This document shows positions 46,569-54,406 of a stretch of 64,000 nt of DNA, one piece after another. The position numbers were made by a program, and so were the translations under genes. The notes beneath the pieces were generated by a model. That model had not been told where the DNA came from, made no database searches, and worked only from the letters and a program-made list of their open reading frames with translations. The stretch covers positions 124,001 to 188,000 of the forward strand of contig NZ_MAXC01000043.1 in the NCBI RefSeq assembly GCF_001693485.1. Reading direction: 5' to 3'. Numbering within the stretch: the first letter of the stretch is position 1; the number at the start of each line of letters is the position of its first letter. This stretch comes from Bradyrhizobium sp. LMTR 3. Its GTDB lineage: Bacteria; Pseudomonadota; Alphaproteobacteria; Rhizobiales; Xanthobacteraceae.

Positions 46569-47462
46569 CTATCCAAAATGCCAGTCGGCCATTTCGGTCA
46601 CCAGATCGACGAAGGTGCGCACCTTGGCCGACAATAGCCGCGAGGTCGGATAGACGATGTGGATCGGCATTGCCGGCTGTTCGAACTTCGCCAGGACGAT
46701 TTTGAGCCGGCGCGCTTTGAGGGATTCGGCCGCCTGATAGGCCATTACCCGCGTCAGCCCGCCGTCCTGCTCGGCGTACTGAATGGCGGCATCCGAGCTA
46801 TTGGTGGCGAACCGCGGCGTGCTGGCGACGCGGATCTCGCTGTTATCCTCGACGAAACGCCAGTCGAGCGCCGCGGTCATGGCGCCGAACTGGATCGTGT
46901 CATGCGCGGAGATGTCCCGTGGCCGCTGCGGCTCGCCGCGCGCCCGGAGATAGCCGGGCGAAGCCACCACGATCCGCCGCATCTCGCCGACATGGCGCGC
47001 CACCAGCGTCGAGTCGGGCAGATGGCCGATCCGGACGGCGAGATCGACGCCGTCCTCGACGAGGTTGATCATGCGGTCCGACAAACGGAGGTCGACGCCG
47101 ACGTCGGGATAGCGCTTCAGGTAGGCGGTCACGATTGCGCTGACGTGCAGCCGGCCGAACCCGACCGGCGCCGAGATGACAAGCTGCCCCTCGGGGCGCG
47201 TACGCTCGCCCGCGACGGCGCCCTCGGCCTCCTCGACATCAGCCAGGATCCGCCGCGCCCGCTCCAGATAGCGCGAGCCGGCGTCGGTCAGCGTCACCTG
47301 CCGCGTCGTCCGCTGCAGCAGCCGCGCGCCGAGACGATCCTCCAGCGCCGCAATCAGCCGCGTCACGCCGGACGGGGACAGCCCAAGTTTGCGGGCCGCC
47401 GGGGCAAAGCCCCGCAGGTCAGCCACCGCGACAAAGGCCTGCATGGCATCGAGCCGGTCCAT
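46569..47462 (-). CDS. LysR family transcriptional regulator
   Basis: A 297-aa regulator with the N-terminal helix-turn-helix MDRLDAMQAFVAVADLRGFAPAARKLGLSPSGVTRLIAALEDRLGARLLQRTTRQVTLTDAG (1-62) and a type 2 periplasmic-binding-like effector domain (about 90-295). The open frame extends to 47498, but ATG at 47462 gives the standard LysR start. It is divergent from the PNPOx-like gene at 47580. The palindrome TATTGC-N7-GCAATA at 47468-47486 has the T-N11-A form of LysR sites, so mutual regulation of these two genes is likely (inference). Confidence 0.92.
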   Translation of the reverse strand: MDRLDAMQAFVAVADLRGFAPAARKLGLSPSGVTRLIAALEDRLGARLLQRTTRQVTLTDAGSRYLERARRILADVEEAEGAVAGERTRPEGQLVISAPVGFGRLHVSAIVTAYLKRYPDVGVDLRLSDRMINLVEDGVDLAVRIGHLPDSTLVARHVGEMRRIVVASPGYLRARGEPQRPRDISAHDTIQFGAMTAALDWRFVEDNSEIRVASTPRFATNSSDAAIQYAEQDGGLTRVMAYQAAESLKARRLKIVLAKFEQPAMPIHIVYPTSRLLSAKVRTFVDLVTEMADWHFG

Positions 47463-47467
47463 CCCAT

Positions 47468-47486
47468 TATTGCATATCCAGCAATA
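47468..47486. promoter_or_regulatory. Candidate LysR binding site
   Basis: TATTGC (47468-47473), seven bases, GCAATA (47481-47486): a perfect 6-bp inverted repeat containing T-N11-A, just upstream of the LysR ATG in the divergent gap. Binding is inferred. Confidence 0.5.
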
Positions 47487-47579
47487 GTGAAGTGTCAATT
47501 CCCAAGATTGTTTAGGTCACGGAAACATCCATCTTAAGGCCCGAAGGACGACCGTTTAGGCGCTCCACCGGAGGCTCAG

Positions 47580-48209
47580 ATGTCTGACGTTCATACCTAT
47601 TCCAGCGACGTCGCCTTTACCCCGGCAGTGAAGGCGATCCAGACCCGCAAGGGCTCGCGCGACGCCTATGCCAGCGTCGAGGCGCGCGGCGGCTGGCGCG
47701 TCGAGATCGACGAAAACCTCGCCGGCTTCCTGGCGGAGACCACGAGCTTCTATCTCGCGACCGCCTCCGCCGACGGCCAGCCCTACATCCAGCACCGCGG
47801 CGGGCCGAAGGGTTTTGTCAAAATTCTCGACAAGAACACCATCGCGTTCGCCGATTACAGCGGCAACCGGCAGTACATCAGCCAAGGCAACCTATCGGAG
47901 AATCCGAAGGCACATATTTTCGTGATGGACTATGCGCATCGCCGGCGCGTGAAGATCTGGGGCGAGGCGCGCGTCGTGGAAAATGATCCGGCCCTGACGA
48001 AATCGCTGATGCCGCACGGCTACAAGGCGCGGCCTGAGCAGGTCATCCTGTTCAAGATTGCGGCGTGGGACACCAATTGCCCGCAGCACATTCCGCAGAA
48101 GTTCGATGCTGCCGACGTCGCGCAGGCATTGGCTGTGCGCGACGCCCGCATCGCCGAACTCGAGAGCGTGCTGGCCGCTTTGCAGGGCCAGCCCGCTCCG
48201 GCAGGCTAG
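47580..48209 (+). CDS. Pyridoxamine 5'-phosphate oxidase-like flavin-binding protein
   Basis: A 209-aa split-barrel flavin protein of the PNPOx-like group (not the biosynthetic PdxH). Residues 45-135 carry the core: AGFLAETTSFYLATASADGQPYIQHRGGPKGFVKILDKNTIAFADYSGNRQYISQGNLSENPKAHIFVMDYAHRRRVKIWGEARVVEND, with the conserved Arg and the R-x-KIWG segment. The C-terminus contains a short helix of Ala/Leu (ARIAELESVLAALQGQ). It is divergent from a LysR regulator. FMN-dependent reduction of a small electrophile or a haem/flavin-storage role are both possible; the substrate is unknown. Confidence 0.87.
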   Translation: MSDVHTYSSDVAFTPAVKAIQTRKGSRDAYASVEARGGWRVEIDENLAGFLAETTSFYLATASADGQPYIQHRGGPKGFVKILDKNTIAFADYSGNRQYISQGNLSENPKAHIFVMDYAHRRRVKIWGEARVVENDPALTKSLMPHGYKARPEQVILFKIAAWDTNCPQHIPQKFDAADVAQALAVRDARIAELESVLAALQGQPAPAG

Positions 48210-48210
48210 A

Positions 48211-48254
48211 GCGTTTTCAAGCGAAGTGGGTACCGGTTCGCGTGAAGAAAACGC
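48211..48254. repeat. Dispersed palindromic repeat, family H
   Basis: GCGTTTTC at 48211-48218 and GAAAACGC at 48247-48254 enclose AAGCGAAGTGGGTACCGGTT and more. This short unit, preceded by TAGA and followed by GTCAAA, is one I recall as frequent at gene ends in Bradyrhizobium genomes. It lies between two convergent genes. Confidence 0.75.
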
Positions 48255-48273
48255 GTCAAACAAAAAGCCATAG

Positions 48274-49005
48274 TCAGGCGGCTTGCTGTTGCACCGGCGC
48301 CCAGGCGAATTCCGGATAGTACAGCAGCATCATCCGGTCGACATAGGCGGTGAGGTTGGCGAACTGCTCGGTCCGCTGCCGCAGCGCCGACTCGAAGAAC
48401 GGCGTCAGGATTCCGGCGAGCGCGCCGAACGCGGTGGCGTCCATGCCGCAGGGAGACTCCCCCATCAGAAACGGCTTGTCGCCGAGCTGGACCGACAGCG
48501 CAAACAGCGAGCGGGCGGCAAGATCGATGTCCTCGTCCGGGGCGTGGCGGCCGAGGCCGCTGAGCAGATAGTTCTCGGCGACGCGGAACTGGGCGTCCTC
48601 GCGCATCTTCTCGCGCAGGTGCGCCGGTGCGCCGTCGAAGAAACGCGCAGGACCCTTGGCGAAATTGTCGCCATCGACCCAGCGCGCGCCGACCAGCGCC
48701 CAATAGATATGATGCTCGATCATCCGCTCGAACGCCCAGGCCTGCGCCCGCGCCTGCAGGCTGAGGGGCGCATCGAAGTCGAAACCATATTTGGCCTCCA
48801 GATGCGCGCGAATGAAGGTGGAATCGGCGATCGTCTCGGCCTCGTCGACGATGTACGGCAACTGCCCCTTGGGCGAAGCCGGCGGCTTGGCCTTCTCCTT
48901 GCGATAGGCAAGACCGGCCATCTTGAGCTGGACCTCGGTCTTGGTCACAAAGGGACTGATCTCCGGCAGGCCGAAGCCGGCACCGAAGCCGTAGAGGGTA
49001 ATCAT
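48274..49005 (-). CDS. Glutathione S-transferase family protein, Fax/metaxin-like
   Basis: A 243-aa protein with an N-terminal thioredoxin-like domain of the GST_N_4 (Fax/Tom37) kind: MITLYGFGAGFGLPEISPFVTKTEVQLKMAGLAYRKE, then SPKGQLPYIVDEAETIADSTFIRAHLEAKYGFD, and a C-terminal helical domain with the HIYWALVGARW and KPFLMGESPCGMDATAFGALAGIL segments typical of this group. Activity unknown; relatives are linked to electrophile handling. Its start lies 47 bp from a 22-bp palindrome (49052-49073) whose near twin precedes the YafY-type regulator, so it is a probable target of that regulator (inference). Confidence 0.87.
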   Translation of the reverse strand: MITLYGFGAGFGLPEISPFVTKTEVQLKMAGLAYRKEKAKPPASPKGQLPYIVDEAETIADSTFIRAHLEAKYGFDFDAPLSLQARAQAWAFERMIEHHIYWALVGARWVDGDNFAKGPARFFDGAPAHLREKMREDAQFRVAENYLLSGLGRHAPDEDIDLAARSLFALSVQLGDKPFLMGESPCGMDATAFGALAGILTPFFESALRQRTEQFANLTAYVDRMMLLYYPEFAWAPVQQQAA

Positions 49006-49051
49006 GCTGGTCTCCCGATCTCAAAGAACGCGCCCGAGGCTAGCGCCCCCC

Positions 49052-49073
49052 TGCTGCCACCATGGTGTCAGCA
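49052..49073. promoter_or_regulatory. 22-bp palindrome, copy 1 (GST promoter side)
   Basis: TGCTGCCA-C-CATG-G-TGTCAGCA; the two halves are complementary at ten of eleven positions. It overlaps the stop codon of the small leftward ORF and lies upstream of the Fax-like GST. Twenty of 22 bases are identical to 49364-49385, and both are preceded by CCCC. Confidence 0.7.
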
Positions 49074-49316
49074 GCAGCAGTGCCGGCGGCCGCCTTCCTC
49101 CTGCCGCGGCGAACGGGACTTGCGCGCCCACGACGCAAGCTGCTCTTGCGCCAGGGCGCACATGGCGACGAGCGAACGCCATGCCAGCTCAACCATCGCC
49201 CAGCGCAGGTCGATGGTGACGCAGTGGATGGAAACGAGCTGTTCCAATGCAAATCGGTGTGCATTCACGAGAGGTCCGCGGCTTCGCCGGAAGCCGAATT
49301 CGCTGAAAATCGTCAT
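49068..49316 (-). CDS. Unrecognised 82-aa protein between the twin palindromes
   Basis: I do not recognise this protein. It reads MTIFSEFGFRRSRGPL, then a mildly hydrophobic helical middle with LVSIHCVTIDLRWAMVELAW and RSLVAMCALAQEQLASWARK, and a basic tail ending in three cysteines. Support for coding: an ATG with AGGGAA at seven-base spacing, a location between a regulator and its likely target, and a palindromic site upstream. It would be transcribed divergently from the YafY-type regulator and toward the GST gene. The Cys-Cys-Cys end is encoded by GCAGCAGCA adjoining the downstream palindrome, which could be chance. Confidence 0.5.
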   Translation of the reverse strand: MTIFSEFGFRRSRGPLVNAHRFALEQLVSIHCVTIDLRWAMVELAWRSLVAMCALAQEQLASWARKSRSPRQEEGGRRHCCC

Positions 49317-49363
49317 GGACAAGTTCCCTTTAATTGAGGTGTTGTCCCGATATACAAAACCCC

Positions 49364-49385
49364 TGCTGCCAACATGCTGTCAGCA
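49364..49385. promoter_or_regulatory. 22-bp palindrome, copy 2 (small ORF / YafY divergent gap)
   Basis: TGCTGCCA-A-CATG-C-TGTCAGCA in the 102-bp gap between the divergent small ORF (start 49316) and the YafY-type regulator (start 49419). Near-identical to 49052-49073. Confidence 0.72.
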
Positions 49386-49418
49386 TCGCGGGCCACCGAT
49401 CAGGAAAAGAGACGAGCC

Positions 49419-50117
49419 ATGAGACGGGCCGACCGGCTGTTTCAGATCATTCAGGTGCTCCGGCGCACCCGGAAGCCTTTGACCGCGGACGCGATCGCGG
49501 CGGAGCTGGAGACTTCGAAGCGAACTATCTATCGCGATATAACGACCCTGATCGAACAGCGCGTGCCGATCCGCGGCGAAGCCGGCGTCGGCTACATCCT
49601 GGAAAAGGGCTTCGACCTGCCGCCCTTGATGCTCACGCCAGATGAGATCGAGGCCTGCGTGCTCGGCGCGCAATGGGTGGTCGGCCACGCCGATCCCGCA
49701 CTGGCGCGCGCAGCGCAAGACCTGATGGCGAAAGTCGCCGAGACCGTGCCGGAGCGCTTGCGGCCATTCGTGCTGGAGCCGGCCAGCCGCGCCCGACGGG
49801 CATGGAACCGGGAGCCCGACCGCATCGACATGGTGCGGACGCGGTCGCAGATCCACGACGGCAAGAAGATCACGCTGAACTATCGCGACGAGCATGGCCG
49901 CGACAGCCAGCGCACGATCTGGCCGATCGCGGTCGGCTATCACGAGGCGGTGCGGATACTGGCGGCGTGGTGCGAACTGCGGAAGGATTTTCGCAGTTTT
50001 CGCACCGACCGCGTCGTCGACGCGGTCTATCACGACGAAAAATATCCGGAACGGCGCGATATCCTGCGGGCGAAATGGCGGCGGAGCCTGGTCTGGGAAG
50101 CGCCGAAGGATACTTGA
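49419..50117 (+). CDS. YafY family transcriptional regulator (HTH_11 plus WYL-type domain)
   Basis: A 232-aa regulator. The HTH_11 domain is at 1-60: MRRADRLFQIIQVLRRTRKPLTADAIAAELETSKRTIYRDITTLIEQRVPIRGEAGVGYIL. The C-terminal ligand domain (about 140-228) contains ITLNYRDEHGRDSQRTIWPIAVGYHEAVRILAAWCELRKDFRSFRTDRV, in which the classical Trp-Tyr-Leu is replaced by Arg-Ile-Leu but the fold pattern and the CELR-x-DFR-x-FR-x-DR motif are those of YafY proteins. ATG at 49419 follows AGGAAAAGAGACG. It is divergent from the small ORF, with a 22-bp palindrome between them. Target genes probably include itself, the ORF and the GST (inference). Confidence 0.9.
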   Translation: MRRADRLFQIIQVLRRTRKPLTADAIAAELETSKRTIYRDITTLIEQRVPIRGEAGVGYILEKGFDLPPLMLTPDEIEACVLGAQWVVGHADPALARAAQDLMAKVAETVPERLRPFVLEPASRARRAWNREPDRIDMVRTRSQIHDGKKITLNYRDEHGRDSQRTIWPIAVGYHEAVRILAAWCELRKDFRSFRTDRVVDAVYHDEKYPERRDILRAKWRRSLVWEAPKDT

Positions 50118-50163
50118 GGCCAGCCGCTGGTCGCGGCCGTCATTCCGGGCTAAACGCTGAAAC

Positions 50164-50478
50164 ATGCAAGGAATCGCCGCCGACAACCAAAGCCCCTGCC
50201 AGGCCTGTGGCGCCTGCTGCAGCTACTCGCAGAACTGGCCGCGTTTCACCACCGAGGACGACGCGGCGCTCGACCTGATCCCGGAACAATTCGTCAACGC
50301 AAGGCTGTCGGGAATGCGCTGCGACGGCGAGCGCTGTTCGGCGCTGTCAGGCAAGGTCGGCGAGACGACGTCGTGTCTGGTCTACGCGGTTCGGCCCGAG
50401 GTGTGTCGCACCTGCATGCCCGGCGATGTCGAATGTGCGATGGCGCGCAAGCGGCACGGATTGCCAGTGTTGGCGTGA
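50164..50478 (+). CDS. YkgJ family cysteine cluster protein
   Basis: A 104-aa protein with the CxACGxCC motif at 12-20 (CQACGACC) and further cysteines in RCDGERCSALSG, CLVY, VCRTC and VECAM, the spacing of the YkgJ (CxxCxxCC) zinc- or iron-binding family. It has no signal peptide. The C-terminal VYAVRPEVCRTCMPGD segment is standard. Located 46 bp after the YafY-type gene on the same strand; a functional link is possible but not shown. Confidence 0.9.
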   Translation: MQGIAADNQSPCQACGACCSYSQNWPRFTTEDDAALDLIPEQFVNARLSGMRCDGERCSALSGKVGETTSCLVYAVRPEVCRTCMPGDVECAMARKRHGLPVLA

Positions 50479-50486
50479 TATTAGTT

Positions 50487-50607
50487 GTCGTCCCTGCAAA
50501 CGCAGGGACCCATAACCACAGGGTTGCGTTGTTGAAGAAGACCGTCGACCCGCGTGCTCAATAACCACGGCCGCGGCGTATGGGTCCCCGCGTTCGCGGG
50601 GACGACG
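50487..50607. repeat. Dispersed palindromic repeat, family C copy 4
   Basis: Left arm GTCGTCCCTGCAAACGCAGG, right arm CCCCGCGTTCGCGGGGACGAC, with ACCCATAACCACAGGG and ATAACCACGGCC motifs inside. It lies between two convergent genes (YkgJ-type and the hypothetical at 50616). Confidence 0.85.
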
Positions 50608-50615
50608 GATAGAGC

Positions 50616-51020
50616 CTACGCCGTCACGGCTTCCGCAAAATCTTCGTCGTCGATCTCATCCTCGATCGGCTTGAAGGTCGAGAGCGGTTTGGTCGAAAGA
50701 GTGATCGGCTTGCGACCGCCGTGCGATGACGACGAGGCGGAACGCGCGGCGGGTTCGCGCGACAACGCGTAGAGCGTGGAGCCGACCCGGCCGCCGAAAT
50801 GGATCAACTCGCGTTCGGTGCAGCTCGCGGCGATGGCGATGGCCAGCGCGTGGAGGTGGCTGCGGCGGTAGCAGAACAGCGCCAGCATGGCGCGGACGTC
50901 GGACGAAACGCTTTCCACCAGCAGCGACAGCCCATGCGGATTGGCGCGATACATCTCGCCCAGCAGCTCGTCCCGGACCGGACAGAAATCGTTCTCGAAG
51001 GCGTCGCGGCTTGAAAACAT
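50616..51020 (-). CDS. Hypothetical protein of unknown function
   Basis: I do not recognise a named family. The 134-aa protein starts MFSSRDAFENDFCPVRDELLGEMYR, has an alpha-helical core (LSLLVESVSSDVRAMLALFCYRRSHLHALAIAIAASCTERELIHFGG RVGSTLYALSRE, about residues 30-90) and an acidic, low-complexity C-terminus after a Ser-rich linker. A good GGGAG ribosome site and codon use typical of its neighbours support expression. No membrane segment or signal peptide. It is monocistronic between two intergenic repeats or gaps. Confidence 0.65.
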   Translation of the reverse strand: MFSSRDAFENDFCPVRDELLGEMYRANPHGLSLLVESVSSDVRAMLALFCYRRSHLHALAIAIAASCTERELIHFGGRVGSTLYALSREPAARSASSSSHGGRKPITLSTKPLSTFKPIEDEIDDEDFAEAVTA

Positions 51021-51217
51021 TGCGGGTTCTCCCTATCCGGAAGATGCCGTGCAATTCTCTAATGAAGGGTTAACCACCTGCACCAGTAGTGTTGCGGAGA
51101 TCTTGCCAGCCACGGCTGAATCAGAACCGGCAAATTGATTCGCGCGGGAAGCGGATGCGCGCCGACCGATCGCGGAAGAAGATTGAAAATAACGAAGCGA
51201 ATGCCGCCGGGCAGCGA

Positions 51218-51610
51218 TCAGTTCGCCGCCATGAAGATCGCGAGGCCGAAACCGGTGAGATGATGCAGCGCCTGGTCGACGCCGATCAGCGTCCAGAACC
51301 ACGGATGCTCGTTTTCGAGCGTGACGCCGAACCGGGAGGCGATGATCCCCTTGAGGCGGTCGACGGTGATGTGGATGAAGAAATCGATAAACGCGACGAA
51401 CCAGAATCGCGGCGCGACGATCAAGATCAACGCCAGCGATACCGCGAGGTGCACGAGGCAATGCGCGAGCAGCGGCAGCGCCCAGCCGGTTTTTTGATCC
51501 TTGCCGATCGCCATCCAGGAAGTTTGCAGCATGAAGTCGGCAATGACGTGCTTCACCGTAAGAAGCAGCATCCATCCGATCAGCGCACCTACCGGGATCG
51601 AGGACGACAT
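51218..51610 (-). CDS. DUF3307 domain-containing membrane protein
   Basis: A 130-aa membrane protein with four hydrophobic segments, starting MSSSIPVGALIGWMLLLTVKHVIADFMLQTSWMAIGKDQKTGWALPLLAHCLVHLAVSLALI and ending HPWFWTLIGVDQALHHLTGFGLAIF. Conserved histidines (HxxADF, AHCLVH, DQALHHLT) and the D-x-F-I-H segment are hallmarks of DUF3307, of unknown function. A TTG at 51625 would add five residues and has a better placed AGGG; the start is therefore uncertain. Confidence 0.88.
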   Translation of the reverse strand: MSSSIPVGALIGWMLLLTVKHVIADFMLQTSWMAIGKDQKTGWALPLLAHCLVHLAVSLALILIVAPRFWFVAFIDFFIHITVDRLKGIIASRFGVTLENEHPWFWTLIGVDQALHHLTGFGLAIFMAAN

Positions 51611-51625
51611 CGAAGGGAACAACAA

Positions 51626-51986
51626 AGCTGACGCCCTTTGGCTGGGACTGACGAGATGGCGAAAAACCGGGGCCTAGGCTGTCAGCGCAATGTTCTTAAC
51701 CCGGACTATTCGAACGTTGCATTATTTATGACATCTCCCGCGGCGGAATGCACCTGTGGGTAGTCTGAAAATCGCACGGTGTGGCGGAACTGCGATACTG
51801 CCGCAGGGGCGCGCAGCGTGGCCCGGGTAAGGTTACCGGCGGGCGCACTTTGCAACCCCATAAGAGCGGGCTATTATTGGCCGGCAGCCAAAATTATCGT
51901 TCTTTTCTAGGTATTTACGAATCCATTCGGACGGCCTGCGGCGCCCAGCCCGGCGGCAACACGTCCCTGACCCCCGGGTACGAGCC
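51626..51986. other. 361-bp intergenic gap before the TAXI-like gene
   Basis: This is the divergent promoter region of the DUF3307 and TAXI-like genes. It is moderately AT-rich around 51700-51735 (TTCGAACGTTGCATTATTTATG) and 51870-51930. I see no family repeat, convincing hairpin terminator, RNA gene or additional ORF with a ribosome site. Confidence 0.5.
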
Positions 51987-53396
51987 ATGCGAGCCGAAAC
52001 CCCAACGCCGCATCCGAAAATGCCGCGTCGCCGCTTGCGGGCGGTCAAGAGCAACCGGACCCAGATCCTGCTGTTTTCCATCCTGACGCTAGTCCTGACC
52101 GCCGCCGTAGTGTGGGGTGGCCGGACGCTGCTGCGCAATTCCGAGACGTTGGTATTTGCCGTCGGTGATACCAGCGGTCCGGAGGCGCGCTTCGCCGCCC
52201 GGCTGGCGACGGTGCTGAAGAATAATTCCTCCCGGCTGCGGCTCAAGATCGTGCCGAACGGCGACAATGCCAGGGCATTGTCGCAGTTCGACCGCAAGGA
52301 AGCCAACCTTGCGATCCTGCGTACTGACGCCAGAATTCCGCCCCGCGCCCGCGCGCTGGCGATCCTCGAACACGACCTGCTTCTCTTGATCAGCCCGAAC
52401 GGCAAGAAGATCAAATCCATCGCGGAGCTGAAGAAAAAGAAGATTGCCGTCATAGCCGACAACGAGAGCGGGGCTGCGCTGGTGCGCAACATTCTCGAAC
52501 TCTCCGACACCCCGGATACGGCGGCGCGGGTCCAGATGGCCTCGCCGGGCGCGACCTTCGACCAACTGTTCGCCGCGGGCTTTGGCGCCGTGGTCAAGAT
52601 CGCGCACGCCTCGCAGATCATGAAGGACAAGAGTTACGCACAATATGCCAGACGCGGCAGCTTCACACTGAACGCGATCGATTCGGCAAAGGCGATCGCC
52701 AGGAAGTACCCGGCGATCTCGGAGGAAACGGTGGCGACCGGAATGCTGTCCGCCTCCCCCGCTGTGCCCGCCGAAGACGTCGAGACGATCGGGCTCGAAT
52801 GGCTGCTGGTCGCCCAATCCAGGCTCTCGACCACCACCGTGGGCGACCTTGCGCGGATCGTCTACGAGAACAAGGCCGAGCTTGCGCTACCCGACGGCTT
52901 CGCCTCCAAGATCGAGCCCGCAGAGACCGACAAGGACGCCTTCGTCGTGGCGCATCCGGGCGCTGCCGAATACATCAACGACGACATCAAGTCCTTTGTC
53001 GAGCGCTACAGCGATTTGATGTATGTGGCGCTATTGGCGCTCAGCATCATCGGCTCGATCTTTGCCGCCATCTACGCCAAGGTCACGCGGATCGCACCGG
53101 AAAAGGCCAGCCAGCTCGCGACCGCGATTCTCGATATCGGCGAACGCGTCGAGTACGCCAACTCGCTCGATGCGCTCGACGAACTGCAGGACAAGCTGGA
53201 AGCGATCCTGCGCGGCGTGGTGATCGGCTTGCGCGACGGCACCATCAGTAGCGACGGGCTGGATACCTTCAAGCTCGGCTATGAATTCGTGCGCGACGAA
53301 ATCGGCCTGCGCCGCGAGCATCTCAAGCGGCATGCCGCGCATGATCATCCGCAGGACGACAAGGTCGTGGTCGTAAAGACCGCGCAGAGCGCGTAA
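51987..53396 (+). CDS. TAXI-type TRAP solute-binding-like protein, membrane-anchored at both ends
   Basis: A 469-aa protein. A membrane segment (about 28-48, ILLFSILTLVLTAAVVWGG) is followed by a TAXI-like binding domain (about 52-330: LVFAVGDTSGPEARFAARLATVLKNN, AILRTDARIPP, LLLLISPNGKKIKSIAELKKKKIAVIADNESGAALVRNIL). A second membrane segment (about 344-366, MYVALLALSIIGSIFAAIYAKV) and a roughly 100-residue C-terminal soluble, coiled-coil-like domain then follow. No TRAP permease is nearby, so it may act as a sensor or anchored binding protein rather than a transporter subunit (inference). Start ATG at 51987 has no strong ribosome site. Confidence 0.8.
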   Translation: MRAETPTPHPKMPRRRLRAVKSNRTQILLFSILTLVLTAAVVWGGRTLLRNSETLVFAVGDTSGPEARFAARLATVLKNNSSRLRLKIVPNGDNARALSQFDRKEANLAILRTDARIPPRARALAILEHDLLLLISPNGKKIKSIAELKKKKIAVIADNESGAALVRNILELSDTPDTAARVQMASPGATFDQLFAAGFGAVVKIAHASQIMKDKSYAQYARRGSFTLNAIDSAKAIARKYPAISEETVATGMLSASPAVPAEDVETIGLEWLLVAQSRLSTTTVGDLARIVYENKAELALPDGFASKIEPAETDKDAFVVAHPGAAEYINDDIKSFVERYSDLMYVALLALSIIGSIFAAIYAKVTRIAPEKASQLATAILDIGERVEYANSLDALDELQDKLEAILRGVVIGLRDGTISSDGLDTFKLGYEFVRDEIGLRREHLKRHAAHDHPQDDKVVVVKTAQSA

Positions 53397-53409
53397 ACTC
53401 GAGCTCCGT

Positions 53410-53529
53410 GTAGGGTGGTCAAAGCGCAGCGTGCCCACCATCTATCTATGCCAGCGGCTTGAATGGTGGGCACGCGGAGCCTGTCATCGGGCGCGCATTC
53501 GCGCGACCCGGTGGCTTTGCCCACCCTAC
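53410..53529. repeat. Dispersed palindromic repeat, family A copy 5 (with inserted 34-bp module)
   Basis: Begins GTAGGGTGGTCAAAG, ends CTTTGCCCACCCTAC. Its right half, including the inserted module at 53476-53509, is identical to that of copy 1 (8741-8802). Between the convergent TAXI-like and IorB-like genes. Confidence 0.9.
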
Positions 53530-54389
53530 ACATTAACGGCCACCCGTGCCCTTATCTCGGCGATCTTGCGCTTGAGCGCGGTCTGCCGCGGGTCGGGCGA
53601 GACGGCGGCGCGCGCTTCGGCTATCGTGCCGGCGAGATCCGATAAGGCCAGCACGCCATCGAAGGTCGGCTTGGCAAGTCCGTCGATGATCGCGTTCCAG
53701 TCCGCCATGCCCTGCCGATAGACGTCGCCATAGCCCTCGACCATGGTCGCAGTCTGGATGATCGTGGGCGCAGCCTGGGGCTGTTTGGTCAGGCTGCGGT
53801 CGATCATGTGCAGCCAGCGCTCGACCCAGACCCGCTCCTTGGCATAACGCACCGAAAGCAGCCGCCATCGCCGCAGCCCCGCCTCGATCTTGAGGCGGCG
53901 AATGCCAAAGCGACTCGCCGTACTAAAGCGGATGGAGACACGCTTGTGCGCCCACCCCAACCATTCCAGCGCATCGAGCACGTACTCGGCGATAGCGGCG
54001 GGCAGTGCACCGATCAACTCTTCAAGCCGGAATTTTTTGACCTCGACGGTGCCGGCCGACGCGCCGGGCGGGCCACTGAGTTCGGCGAGCTTGAGCTGCG
54101 CAATGCGGATCGGGTCCTGATAGCTCATGCGCACCGCCATCAGCCGCGCAATTTCGCCGAGCATCACGTCGTCGACGCCTCGTTTGCCGATGAACCGCCG
54201 CAGCCGGTCGACATATAGCCGGGCGTAGCCCGGGCCCTGATAGTCGATGAGGAGATGAATGGCCTCACTCGCCACCGCCATGACCGGCTCCGGCAGTCCT
54301 TCGGGCAGGAACGGCGGCTCGTCGTCATCCTCGCCGATGAAATCGGCGAACAGATAACGCAACGACGACAGGATACCGCGGTCTCGCAC
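53526..54389 (-). CDS. Stand-alone DUF6537-like protein resembling the C-terminus of indolepyruvate oxidoreductase beta subunits
   Basis: A 287-aa protein. Segments LLIDYQGPGYARLYVDRLRRF near 48, EIARLMAVRMSYQDPIRIAQLKL near 82, the EVKKFRLEELIGALPAAIAEYVLDAL stretch near 118, AGLRRWRLLSVRYAKERVWVERWL near 170 and MVEGYGDVYRQGMADWNAIIDGL near 217 match, in order, the C-terminal half of IorB-type proteins as I remember them. The N-terminal 2-oxoacid:acceptor oxidoreductase gamma domain expected before it is absent; the first 30 residues are acidic and unrelated. The start is GTG, eight bases after GGAG, 17 bp downstream of the cNMP-binding gene, so the two look co-transcribed. The function of the isolated domain is unknown. 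Confidence 0.65.
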   Translation of the reverse strand: MRDRGILSSLRYLFADFIGEDDDEPPFLPEGLPEPVMAVASEAIHLLIDYQGPGYARLYVDRLRRFIGKRGVDDVMLGEIARLMAVRMSYQDPIRIAQLKLAELSGPPGASAGTVEVKKFRLEELIGALPAAIAEYVLDALEWLGWAHKRVSIRFSTASRFGIRRLKIEAGLRRWRLLSVRYAKERVWVERWLHMIDRSLTKQPQAAPTIIQTATMVEGYGDVYRQGMADWNAIIDGLAKPTFDGVLALSDLAGTIAEARAAVSPDPRQTALKRKIAEIRARVAVNV

Positions 54390-54406
54390 TCCTTGGGCTC
54401 CGGCCT

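Noticed and set aside
53526..54389. A frameshifted pseudogene of full-length indolepyruvate oxidoreductase beta
   Set aside because: The sequence upstream is an intact cNMP-binding gene and no remnant of the N-terminal redox domain is seen in any frame, so a stand-alone gene is more likely than a fresh frameshift.
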